From: an uncultured Bilophila sp.
Lineage (GTDB): Bacteria; Desulfobacterota; Desulfovibrionia; Desulfovibrionales; Desulfovibrionaceae
Length of the DNA stretch: 51,011 nucleotides
Reading direction: 5' to 3'
Assembly (NCBI GenBank): GCA_902373525.1
Contig: CABKMN010000012.1
Span: 1-51,011 of the forward strand
The number at the start of each line of letters is the position of its first letter. Positions within the stretch are counted from its first letter, which is position 1. Below are positions 43,683 to 51,011 of the stretch, in pieces. Below the pieces are notes generated by a model. It searched no databases. It had not been told where the DNA came from and saw only the letters and a program-made list of their open reading frames with translations. A program made the position numbers and the translations under genes.

Positions 43683-43861
43683 CGGCTGGCGAGACGGTCG
43701 GGCCGAAGGGCGTTTCCGGGCCGGGGTCCGTTTTGGGGCGGGTTTCGGGAGCGTCGGCGGCCCTTGTCGCCGGGGCGTTTGGTGCGAAAACGACAGCCTG
43801 CCTCCGCGGGCGATATCCACAGACCACAACAACGGTCGACGGAGCGGAAGGAAAAGCCTGA

Positions 43862-43910
43862 AGAGGGCGGAGAAGCCTTTCTTCACGAAGGGTTTCTCCG
43901 CCCTCTTTTC
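43862..43910 (+). terminator. attenuator-like hairpin just upstream of purF
   Basis: A perfect 13-bp stem AGAGGGCGGAGAA / TTCTCCGCCCTCT with a paired inner section, followed by TTTTC, ending only 19 bases before the purF ATG. It is far from carB (460 bases), so it more likely acts on the purF transcript, as an attenuator, than as the carB terminator. Confidence 0.6.
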
Positions 43911-43928
43911 GGCGAAAAGGTTTATCGT

Positions 43929-45311
43929 ATGTGCGGAATTTTTGGTATTTCTGGACATCCTGAGGCCGCCCGGATGGCCTATTTCGGCCTGTACGCCCTT
44001 CAGCATCGCGGACAGGAAAGCACGGGCATCGCGACGTTCGACGGCAAGCATATCCGCCTGCACGCGGGTATGGGCCTTGTTCCGGACGTGTACGACGAGT
44101 CCACTCTCGGGCAGGAATTGCAGGGCGACAAGGCCATCGGCCACGTCCGCTACTCCACCACGGGCGTGTCGGTCCGCAAGAACGCGCAGCCGCTGGTCGT
44201 GCGCGTCCGCGGCATCGAAATCGCGCTGGCCCACAACGGCAACCTGACCAACGCGGCGGAACTGCGTCAGGAGCTGGAAGATCACGGGGCGATTTTCCAG
44301 ACCAGCAGCGACAGCGAAATCTTCGTACACCTCATCGCGCACAGTCTCGCGGAACACAAGAATCTCGAAGACGCCATCCTCGCCGCCTGTGATCGCGTGC
44401 GCGGCGCGTTCTCGCTGATCATCCTTTCCGAGGGCCGCGTCATCGCGCTGCGCGATCCCCACGGCTTCCACCCGCTGGCGATGGGCAAGGTGAACGACGC
44501 CTACGTGTTCGCCTCCGAAACCTGCGCCTTCGATCTCCTCGAAGCGGAATACATCCGCGACGTGGAACCCGGCGAAATGGTCATCGTGGACGGCGACAAG
44601 GTGACGACCCGTCCGCTCAACGGCGCGGGCAAGGTGCCCGTCCGCCAGTGCATTTTCGAGCTGGTCTACTTCGCCCGTCCCGACTCCATCGTGTTCGGGG
44701 AGGACGTGTACCAGTGCCGCAAGCACATGGGCTACGAAATGGCGAAGGAAGCGCCCACCGACGCCGAACTGGTCATGCCGTTCCCCGATTCCGGCGTCTA
44801 CGCGGCCATCGGCTTCGCGCAGGCCGCGGGCGTGCCCTACGAGCAGGCGTATATCCGGAACCACTATGTGGGCCGCACCTTCATCCAGCCCTCCCAGACC
44901 ATGCGCAGTTTCGGGGTCCGCGTGAAGCTGAACCCCGTGCGCTCCATGATCAAGAACCGTCGCATCTGCATCGTGGACGACTCCATCGTGCGCGGCACCA
45001 CGGTCCGCACCCGAGTGGTCAAGCTCCGCGAACTGGGCGCGCGGGAAGTGCATTTCCGCGTAAGCTGTCCCCCGCTGAGGCACCCCTGTTTCTACGGGAT
45101 CAACTTCTCGTCCCGCGGCGAACTCGTGGCGGCGAACCATCCGCTGGAGACGCTGCCCGGCCTGCTGAATCTGGATTCGCTTCATTACCTCACCATTGAA
45201 GGGCTGCTGAACTCGGTTTCCGAGCCGGACAAGTACTGCCTCGCCTGTTTCAACGGTGAATACCCGGTTGCTTGCGGCGGGCAGTGCTCCTGCTGCGGTT
45301 CCGCAGAGTAA
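43929..45311 (+). CDS. purF: amidophosphoribosyltransferase
   Basis: 460 residues. First step of purine synthesis: glutamine plus PRPP to phosphoribosylamine. Start fixed by the catalytic Cys2 (MCGIFG), which is exposed after Met removal. The glutaminase (Ntn) domain spans 1-235 and the phosphoribosyltransferase domain has the PRPP loop ICIVDDSIVRGTT (about 340-352). Cysteines at QCIFELVYF, CPPLRHPCFYG and CLACFNGEYP match the 4Fe-4S ligands of the Bacillus-type, oxygen-sensitive enzyme, fitting an anaerobe. The C-terminus adds a Cys-rich tail (CGGQCSCCG). Closely followed by cimA (17 bases). Confidence 0.97.
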   Translation: MCGIFGISGHPEAARMAYFGLYALQHRGQESTGIATFDGKHIRLHAGMGLVPDVYDESTLGQELQGDKAIGHVRYSTTGVSVRKNAQPLVVRVRGIEIALAHNGNLTNAAELRQELEDHGAIFQTSSDSEIFVHLIAHSLAEHKNLEDAILAACDRVRGAFSLIILSEGRVIALRDPHGFHPLAMGKVNDAYVFASETCAFDLLEAEYIRDVEPGEMVIVDGDKVTTRPLNGAGKVPVRQCIFELVYFARPDSIVFGEDVYQCRKHMGYEMAKEAPTDAELVMPFPDSGVYAAIGFAQAAGVPYEQAYIRNHYVGRTFIQPSQTMRSFGVRVKLNPVRSMIKNRRICIVDDSIVRGTTVRTRVVKLRELGAREVHFRVSCPPLRHPCFYGINFSSRGELVAANHPLETLPGLLNLDSLHYLTIEGLLNSVSEPDKYCLACFNGEYPVACGGQCSCCGSAE

Positions 45312-45328
45312 CCACTGGAAACCCACCC

Positions 45329-46954
45329 ATGACGCAGAAGATCATCCTGTACGACACGACCCTGCGCGACGGCACGCAGGCCGAAGACGTCAACCTGTCC
45401 ACGCCCGACAAAATCAAGATCGCCCTGCGCCTCGACGAGTTCGGCATCGACTACATCGAGGGCGGCTGGCCCGGTTCCAACCCGGTCGACGTGGCGTTTT
45501 TCAAGGAGATAGCCAACTATCGCCTGAAACATTCCAAAATCGCCGCGTTCGGGAGCACGCATCATCCCGATTATACGGCGGATGCCGACCCCAACCTGAA
45601 CGCCCTCATTGCGTCGGGCGCGACGGCGGGGACGATTTTCGGCAAGTCGTGCGAGCGGCACTCCAAGGAGGCCCTGCGTCTGGACCCCAGACGGAATCTG
45701 GAGATCATCCGGGATTCCATCGCCTATCTGAAACGCTCCATGCCCGAAGTCTATTTTGACGCGGAGCATTTCTTCGACGGGTACAAGCGCAATGCGGAAT
45801 ACTCGCTGGCGGTGCTGCGCGCGGCCCACGAGGCCGGGGCGCTGCTGATCACGCTGTGCGACACCAACGGCGGTACGCTGCCCAACGAAATCCACCAGAT
45901 CGTCACCGACCTGCATGCGGCCCTGCCCGAGGTGCGGCTCGGCATCCACACGCACAACGACTGCGAAATGGCCGTCGCCAACACGATCATCGCCGTGCAG
46001 GCGGGCGCGGAAATGGTGCAGGGGACGCTCAACGGCGTGGGCGAACGCTGCGGCAACGCCAACCTGTGCTCCATCATCCCGATCCTTCAGGTGAAGAACG
46101 GGCTCACCTGTCTGCCGGAGCCCGCCGACGTACGGCTGCGCCAGCTTTCCAAGCTGTCTGCCTATTTCGGCGAAGTGGCGAACATGAAGCCGTTCAACCG
46201 CCAGCCGTTCGTGGGCAACTCCGCGTTCGCGCACAAGGGCGGGGTGCATGTGAGCGCCGTCAACCGCTGTTCCTCGCTCTACGAACACATGGAGCCGGAA
46301 CTGGTGGGCAACGGACAGCGCATCCTGATCACGGAGCTTGGCGGGCGGAGCAACATCGTTTCGCTGGCGCGGCGGTTCGGGTTCCATCTGGACAAGGACG
46401 AACCCGTGGTCAAGGGGCTGTTCAACGAGCTGAAGAAGAAGGCCAGCCTCGGCTACGACTACGCGTCCGCCGAGGCCAGCGTGGAACTGCTCATTCTGCG
46501 CAAGCTGGCGCGGCGCGGCGTCCGGGATTTCTTCAAGCTGGTGCAGTACCACGTAAGCGCCCTGCGCGACGCCAACCATGAGCTTCCGATGGAGGAGGCC
46601 ACGGTGATGGTGGAGGTGGAGGGTGCCGTCGAGCACACCGCCGCCACCGGCAACGGCCCGGTCAACGCGCTGGACACCGCGCTCCGCAAGGCGCTGCTGC
46701 CGTTCTATCCCCGGCTCAAGGAAATGAAACTGCTGGACTTCAAGGTGCGCGTGCTCTCCGCCGACGACGGCACGGGCGGCACGGCCTCGGTGGTGCGCGT
46801 GCTCATCGAGTCGGGCGACGCCGACAGCACATGGGTGACCGTGGGCGTGTCCCACGACATCATCGAAGCCAGTTGGCAGGGCCTCGTCGATTCCGTGGTC
46901 TACAAGCTCTATCGGGACGAAGAGGAACAGCGCAAGCTCCGCGACGCCCGGTAA
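45329..46954 (+). CDS. cimA: (R)-citramalate synthase
   Basis: 541 residues, HMGL/alpha-isopropylmalate synthase-like fold. N-terminal motif LYDTTLRDGTQAEDVNLS and the metal motif GIHTHNDCEMAVANT with NGVGERCGNANL; the TIM-barrel is followed by a regulatory LeuA dimer domain (about 410-530). The length and the D-T-T-L-R-D-G-T-Q-A-E-D form point to the TIGR00977 type, citramalate synthase, which condenses acetyl-CoA and pyruvate for threonine-independent isoleucine synthesis, rather than LeuA. Leucine/isoleucine feedback would act through the C-terminal domain. It is 17 bases after purF, probably the same transcript. Confidence 0.93.
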   Translation: MTQKIILYDTTLRDGTQAEDVNLSTPDKIKIALRLDEFGIDYIEGGWPGSNPVDVAFFKEIANYRLKHSKIAAFGSTHHPDYTADADPNLNALIASGATAGTIFGKSCERHSKEALRLDPRRNLEIIRDSIAYLKRSMPEVYFDAEHFFDGYKRNAEYSLAVLRAAHEAGALLITLCDTNGGTLPNEIHQIVTDLHAALPEVRLGIHTHNDCEMAVANTIIAVQAGAEMVQGTLNGVGERCGNANLCSIIPILQVKNGLTCLPEPADVRLRQLSKLSAYFGEVANMKPFNRQPFVGNSAFAHKGGVHVSAVNRCSSLYEHMEPELVGNGQRILITELGGRSNIVSLARRFGFHLDKDEPVVKGLFNELKKKASLGYDYASAEASVELLILRKLARRGVRDFFKLVQYHVSALRDANHELPMEEATVMVEVEGAVEHTAATGNGPVNALDTALRKALLPFYPRLKEMKLLDFKVRVLSADDGTGGTASVVRVLIESGDADSTWVTVGVSHDIIEASWQGLVDSVVYKLYRDEEEQRKLRDAR

Positions 46955-46988
46955 GGGAAAGAAGAGCGGAGGAGAAAAAAGGACTGAT

Positions 46989-47027
46989 GAGAAGGGCGGT
47001 CGGGGAAAATCCCCGACCGCCCTTCTC
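46989..47027. terminator. bidirectional terminator between cimA and radical SAM gene
   Basis: Perfect 18-bp stem GAGAAGGGCGGTCGGGGA with its complement and an AAA loop. T-rich sequence follows on the plus strand (GTTTT) and, after a few bases, on the minus strand (TTTTTT). It lies between converging genes. Confidence 0.93.
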
Positions 47028-47034
47028 GAATGTT

Positions 47035-49635
47035 TTATCCGAACATCTGCGACAGCTTCATGATTTTCAGCTGATGCGGTTCGGCCCACGGCGTGATCGC
47101 GCGGGCGAGGGTCATGGGCGAAATGTAGGTCGAGGACCAGTCGGTCACAAGATACAGCGTGCCGTGTTCGTCCCATTCGATGACTTCGAACAGCGGGCGG
47201 ATGTCCGCCGTGCGCGGCCCCTTCTTGGTTTCGCGGGTGAAGGGCAGAGTGTCCGTGGCGGCGAAGTCGTCCCACGCGTCCCGGAAGCGCCGGTGGTCGG
47301 CTTCGGCTCCGGCGAAGCGCAGGGAGAAGGTTTCCTGCACGGCCCCGACGGACTTGTCGTTGACCGGGATTTCCTCCAGCCTGTCGAGGCGCATGCCCCG
47401 GAGCATCCGGGACGCGAGGCGTTCCATGACCTCATCGGCGGAAAGCGGTTCGCGCAGGACGATGGAGAACCATTCGGCCTGACTTTCCACGCCCACGGGC
47501 AGCGCGCGTCCGAAGGAAATGAGCGGCAGGGGATGGAAGCCCTGCGAAAAGGCCATCGGCAGGCGGGCGCGGCGCATGGCGCGTTCGAGCAGGGATTGCA
47601 GTTCGAGCTGGCTGATGTAGGCGGCTTCCGCCTCCTTGGTGTGCCATACGCGGTAGCGCACGGCCTTGACCGCCAGCGCCGAATGGATCGCCGGGGGCTC
47701 GGTGGCCTTGGGCGGCTTCGGCGGCATGCGCAGGCGGCCGTTCTCGTCCAGATTGGGCTGGTGTTCGAGCTGGTCGCGCTGCTTGAAGTTCAGGCTGTTG
47801 TGATGCGTGCCTTCGGCCAGTCCGGGCGTGCGGGGCAGCAGGGACGGACCCGCCGCCGTGTCGCAGGCTCCGCAGTTGCGGCAGGCCGCATACCGGCAGT
47901 CGTCCGAAATCTTGCCTTCAAAGGCCCGGCGGCGTTCGCGCAGCAGAAATTCGCGGGATACCCCGGCGTTGAGGTGATCCCACGGCAGGGGCGCGTCAAG
48001 ATCGCGGGCTCCGGTAAATTCTTCGGCGCTCAGGCCGCATTCGGCGAGGGCCTCCAGCCACGGATCGAGGCTGAAGTTTTCCACCCAGCTCGAAAAGATT
48101 GCGCCCTTGCGGAACGCCTTTTCCACCACGTATCCGATACGGCGGTCCGCGCGGGACAGGATGCCCTCAAGGAAGCTCATTTCCGGCTCATGCCAGCGGA
48201 GTTTCAGGCATTTTTCCGCCTTGAAGGCGTTTCGCAGATACTGGATGCGTTCGCGGACCTGCTCCAGCGTGATCTGCGGTTCCCACTGGAACGGCGTGTG
48301 CGACTTGGGCACGAACGGCGAAATGGCCGCGGTCACCTGAAGGCGGGGCATCCCGCGTCCGGCGGCGTCGCGCACCTTGCGGCAGAGGTCCACGATGGCT
48401 TCGATGTCCTCCATCGTCTCGCCGGGCAGGCCGATCATGAAATACAGCTTCACCTGCTGCCAGCCGTGTTCGAACAGCTTGCGGACGTGGAGCAGCAGCC
48501 CTTCTTCGGTGACGCCCTTGTTGATGATGTCCCGGAGACGCTGGCTGCCCGCTTCGGGTGCGAGCGTCGCGCCGGTGCGGCGGATGCCCGCCAGACGGGT
48601 CATGATGTCGTCGTCGATGGACCCGACGCGCAGGGAAGGCAGGGACACGGAAATCTGTTCGGCTTCGCAGCGGTCCATCGTGCCGAGGAACAGCGTCTTG
48701 AGGCCCGAGAAGTCGCCCGAACTGAGGGCGAGGAAGGATACGTCGTCGAATCCGGTGTCGTTCAGGCAGTTTTCAAGGATTTTTTCCAGATTGGGCAGGC
48801 TGCGTTCGCGGGCGGGCCGGTAGAGGATGCCCGCCTGACAGAACCGGCAGCCGCGCGTGCAGCCTCGGGCGATTTCGAGGCTCAGGCGGTTGTGGACCGC
48901 GCCGAAGGGCACCACCTGACTTTCGGGATAGGCGGCGGCGTCGAAGTCCGCCACGATCCGGCGTCCGGGCGTGGGCAGATCAGGTTTCAGCGGCGTGAGC
49001 CGTCCCTTCTCGTCGTGCGCGTACAACGACGGCGCGTATACGCCGGGGATGCGTACGGCTTCTTCGATGAGGCGCGTGCGGCTCCACCGTTCCTCTCTGG
49101 CCCTGATCACGAGGTCGCACAGTTCCGGCACCATTTCCTCGCCTTCGCCGAGGAGCATCAGGTCCATGAACGGCGCGAGCGGTTCCGAGGCGATGGCGCA
49201 TCCGCCGCCCGCCACGATGAGCGGCCAGCGGAACAGGTCGTCCCCACGGTCGGCGGCCCGCAGCGGAATCCCGGACAGTTCCAGCATGTACAGGACGTTG
49301 GTGAAGCACAGTTCGTGCGTGATCGCGAACGCGAACATATGCGTCTTCGCGATGTCGGTATCGCTTTCCAGCGTGGCGAGGCTGACGTTGTGCTCGCGGA
49401 GGAGTTTCCCGGTTTCGCGGCAGGGCGCGTATACCCGTTCCGCCAGCACGTCGTCCCGGCGGTTGAGGATGGCGTACAGAATCTTGTGGCCGAGGTAGGA
49501 CATGCCCACTTCGTACAGATCGGGAAAGGCCAGCGCGCAGTGCAGACGGACGGAAGCGGGGTCCTTGTGGACGGAGCCTTCCTCGGTGCCGATGTAATGG
49601 CTGGGCCGGGGGAGGATGGAGAGGAGTTCTTTCAT
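47035..49635 (-). CDS. fused B12-type radical SAM / DUF2344 protein
   Basis: 866 residues in two parts. The N-terminal part (1-620) is a radical SAM protein of the TIGR03960 type: an N-terminal region resembling a cobalamin-binding fold, then the cluster motif CTRGCRFC (about residue 258), SSGDFSGL and the APEAGSQRLR segment; a Cys cluster YAACRNCGACD lies near 600. The C-terminal part (about 655-866) is a DUF2344/TIGR03936 domain, beginning AVRYRVWHTKEAEAAYISQLEL. In many bacteria these are encoded as separate genes next to RNase E/G and L21/L27; here they are one protein. Substrate unknown; a role in RNA or ribosome modification has been suspected from context in other genomes. Start supported by family length. 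Confidence 0.9.
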   Translation of the reverse strand: MKELLSILPRPSHYIGTEEGSVHKDPASVRLHCALAFPDLYEVGMSYLGHKILYAILNRRDDVLAERVYAPCRETGKLLREHNVSLATLESDTDIAKTHMFAFAITHELCFTNVLYMLELSGIPLRAADRGDDLFRWPLIVAGGGCAIASEPLAPFMDLMLLGEGEEMVPELCDLVIRAREERWSRTRLIEEAVRIPGVYAPSLYAHDEKGRLTPLKPDLPTPGRRIVADFDAAAYPESQVVPFGAVHNRLSLEIARGCTRGCRFCQAGILYRPARERSLPNLEKILENCLNDTGFDDVSFLALSSGDFSGLKTLFLGTMDRCEAEQISVSLPSLRVGSIDDDIMTRLAGIRRTGATLAPEAGSQRLRDIINKGVTEEGLLLHVRKLFEHGWQQVKLYFMIGLPGETMEDIEAIVDLCRKVRDAAGRGMPRLQVTAAISPFVPKSHTPFQWEPQITLEQVRERIQYLRNAFKAEKCLKLRWHEPEMSFLEGILSRADRRIGYVVEKAFRKGAIFSSWVENFSLDPWLEALAECGLSAEEFTGARDLDAPLPWDHLNAGVSREFLLRERRRAFEGKISDDCRYAACRNCGACDTAAGPSLLPRTPGLAEGTHHNSLNFKQRDQLEHQPNLDENGRLRMPPKPPKATEPPAIHSALAVKAVRYRVWHTKEAEAAYISQLELQSLLERAMRRARLPMAFSQGFHPLPLISFGRALPVGVESQAEWFSIVLREPLSADEVMERLASRMLRGMRLDRLEEIPVNDKSVGAVQETFSLRFAGAEADHRRFRDAWDDFAATDTLPFTRETKKGPRTADIRPLFEVIEWDEHGTLYLVTDWSSTYISPMTLARAITPWAEPHQLKIMKLSQMFG

Positions 49636-49737
49636 GGGGAGGGGTTCCGCGGGCGACGAGGGTGGAACATTTCGCCCCCATCGGGTCCGGGCGTGCCGAA
49701 CGGGATGGGGGCGTTTTCATCCGAAGCGGGAAGAAAG

Positions 49738-50055
49738 CTACTTGATGAGGGGAGACTTGGGAGCTCCGGCGAGCCCGCCGGTGGACAGGGTGAGGTTGGT
49801 GCAGGCTTCGAGGTACTTGGTTTCCAGATCGTCGGGCAGCTTCTTGTATTCGTACATGAAGTGCTGACCGGAAATGCTGCCCTTGAATTCCTGTTCGAAG
49901 GGGTAGCCGTAGGGAAGCATCATCATCTGGACGCCCTGCTGGGTGGGAACGACCTGAATGATCGCCACGTCTTCGAGCATGTTGGCTTCTTCATCGAACT
50001 TGCCGAGAACCAGTTCGCCGGTGACGAGTTTGAACAACCGGATCGGTTTGGACAT
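49738..50055 (-). CDS. conserved hypothetical protein, possible Sm-like fold
   Basis: 105 residues, no signal peptide or membrane helix. The start FKLVTGELVLGKFDEE...EDVAIIQVVPTQQGV...MLPYGYPF has the alternating strand pattern of an LSm/Hfq-like beta barrel (a -G-x-L-V-x-G-K- strand, then a bent strand), but this is only a resemblance. The C-terminus is less ordered (GGLAGAPKSPLIK). A strong ribosome site AAGGAG precedes the ATG at 50055, with a good promoter upstream, so it is a real, well-expressed single gene. Function not recognised. Confidence 0.8.
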   Translation of the reverse strand: MSKPIRLFKLVTGELVLGKFDEEANMLEDVAIIQVVPTQQGVQMMMLPYGYPFEQEFKGSISGQHFMYEYKKLPDDLETKYLEACTNLTLSTGGLAGAPKSPLIK

Positions 50056-50086
50056 TATGGGGCTCCTTAAAATGGGGTATCGATTC

Positions 50087-50115
50087 AAGTTAGGGGCTCT
50101 CGCATACGCTGTCAA
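50087..50115 (-). promoter_or_regulatory. sigma-70 promoter of Sm-like hypothetical gene
   Basis: On the minus strand TTGACA (50115-50110), exactly 17 bases, TAACTT (50092-50087), about 30 bases before the ATG. Directly upstream (50126-50151) is a G/C-rich hairpin. Confidence 0.72.
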
Positions 50116-50239
50116 GAAGTGATTGCCGGAGAGGGGGCTTTCGCCCTCCGGGGCCGCCCGGTTGCCTTGCTCCGGTGTGCGTGATAGGTGAATGCCTGTC
50201 TCAAAACAATCAAGGTTCGCGCAGCAATAAGGTCAGGCC

Positions 50240-50935
50240 ATGATGCTGGATGGGTTACAGGACAAGATAGGATACCGTTTCAGGGACGAGTCGTTGCTGC
50301 TGTTGGCGGTGACGCACAGTTCGTGGGCCAACGAGCATGCGGCGGGCAACGCACACAACGAGCGTCTGGAGTTTTTGGGCGACGCGGTGCTGGAGATTGC
50401 GGTTTCGGCGCAGTTGTTCGCCCGGTTCCCGGATGCGCGGGAAGGCGAACTGACGCGCCTGCGTTCGAGCCTCGTCAACGAGGCGACGCTGGCGATCATC
50501 GCCCGCAGGCTGCATCTGGACGACTGTCTGCGGCTTGCCCGCGGCGAGGAGAATCAGGGCGGGCGTCAACGCGATTCGCTGCTTTCGGACGCGATGGAGG
50601 CCGTCTTCGGCGGCGTGTTCGTCGACGGCGGCATCGATCAGGCGCGCGGCGTGGTGGAACGCCTTTACGAGGAGCTTTGGCCCAAGAGCGCCACGAAGGC
50701 CCGCCGCAAGGATTTCAAGACCAAACTTCAGGAAGCCACGCAGCGTCTCAGCAAGGGATTGCCCGTGTATACTCTTGAGGACAGCTACGGACCCGAGCAC
50801 GCCAAGGTGTTCGCCGTGCGCGTGGACCTCCCCGACGGGCGGCAGTTCCGCGCCTCCGGCCCCGGCCTCAAGCGCGCCGAGCAGGAAGCCGCGCACGTCG
50901 CGCTCGTCGCCTTGGGGGAAGAGGAAGAAAAGTGA
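50240..50935 (+). CDS. rnc: ribonuclease III
   Basis: 231 residues. Endonuclease for double-stranded RNA in rRNA maturation and mRNA control. The catalytic signature NERLEFLGDAVLE (about residues 40-52) is intact, with the second acidic pair in DAMEAVFGGVFVDGG; the C-terminal dsRNA-binding domain (about 155-228) starts KDFKTKLQEATQR and ends with the basic KRAEQEAAHVALVAL helix. Two consecutive ATG codons give a one-residue ambiguity. AAGG lies upstream. Ended by the long palindrome at 50955. Confidence 0.96.
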   Translation: MMLDGLQDKIGYRFRDESLLLLAVTHSSWANEHAAGNAHNERLEFLGDAVLEIAVSAQLFARFPDAREGELTRLRSSLVNEATLAIIARRLHLDDCLRLARGEENQGGRQRDSLLSDAMEAVFGGVFVDGGIDQARGVVERLYEELWPKSATKARRKDFKTKLQEATQRLSKGLPVYTLEDSYGPEHAKVFAVRVDLPDGRQFRASGPGLKRAEQEAAHVALVALGEEEEK

Positions 50936-50954
50936 TGACGGCGGGATAAAGGCA

Positions 50955-51008
50955 CAAGGGAGGGGGAGGAGGACCTTTCTGGAGAAAGGTCCTCCTCCCC
51001 CTCCCTTG
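50955..51008. terminator. long palindromic terminator element
   Basis: Perfect 25-bp stem (CAAGGGAGGGGGAGGAGGAC... with its complement) and a TGGA loop; the core ACCTTTCTGGAGAAAGGT is the same design as the element at 1-40. It follows rnc by 20 bases. Confidence 0.85.
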
Positions 51009-51011
51009 ACC

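Larger units (their letters stand above)
43402..43928 (+). other. hairpin-rich purF leader region
   Basis: About 530 bases without a supported gene. Just past carB, GAGAGGG and CCCTCTT arms enclose CCGG-ATTT-CCGG (43412-43445), a possible weak terminator. Two further stem-loops lie before purF, listed separately. No open frame with a ribosome site and recognisable protein was found, although the purF frame itself stays open through the region back to 43764. Confidence 0.5.

Noticed and set aside
39883..43827. A 1314-codon open frame on the minus strand opposite carB
   Set aside because: It is the antisense shadow of a fully conserved carB in a GC-rich genome; low-complexity His/Gly/Val-rich product, no ribosome site, no recognisable domain.

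Overview
The window reads as a chromosomal segment from a GC-rich, Gram-negative, anaerobic member of the Desulfovibrionaceae/Desulfovibrionales. Pointers are an outer-membrane type II secretion system with GspN, an indolepyruvate:ferredoxin oxidoreductase (iorAB), a deltaproteobacterial-style MucR zinc-finger regulator, a Fe-S type PurF and a citramalate synthase. The lineage call is an inference from gene content; I could not run a taxonomic search. No tRNA, rRNA, CRISPR array, transposase or integrase was seen.

Region 1 (0.06-12.95 kb, minus strand) is one compact type II secretion operon in the order gspF-C-D-E-N-L-M-I-J-K-G-H followed by a TPR lipoprotein gene; most neighbours overlap or are a few bases apart. 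gspL is interrupted by an (AG)11 dinucleotide tract that puts its two halves in different frames, which looks like a phase-variation switch for the whole secretion system (or an assembly error). Directly upstream, on the same strand, is a large exported amidohydrolase (13.0-15.8 kb) with a Gly-rich/Cys/membrane/Arg C-terminal sorting tail, a good candidate secreted substrate. An approximately 0.8 kb AT-rich, apparently gene-free stretch follows.

Region 2 (16.8-30.9 kb) is mostly housekeeping: proA-nadD (minus), a membrane-anchored TPR protein, iorA-iorB, a GAF/AAA+/Fis regulator with degenerate sigma-54 activator motifs, a MucR-type regulator, an exported EF-hand protein, glnS, an exported polysaccharide deacetylase, a YchJ-like SEC-C protein and a MobB protein fused to an iron-sulfur domain.

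Region 3 (30.9-36.1 kb): pyrB-pyrC (minus) preceded by a well-formed promoter, a 32-codon leader peptide and an intrinsic terminator arranged like an enterobacterial pyrBI attenuator; then hemW, a strong 6S RNA candidate with its own promoter, and an M24 Xaa-Pro aminopeptidase.

Region 4 (36.15-38.43 kb) is a sharply AT-richer two-gene insert (Stealth-type capsule phosphotransferase and an O-antigen ligase-like membrane protein) sitting exactly between the stop codons of two GC-rich resident genes.

Region 5 (38.4-51.0 kb): rhomboid protease and rpmB (minus), carB, purF with a hairpin-rich leader, cimA, a fused radical SAM protein, a small Sm-like hypothetical protein and rnc. Nearly identical palindromes with the core ACCTTTCT(CC/GG)AGAAAGGT lie at both edges of the window and look like a repeated terminator element.
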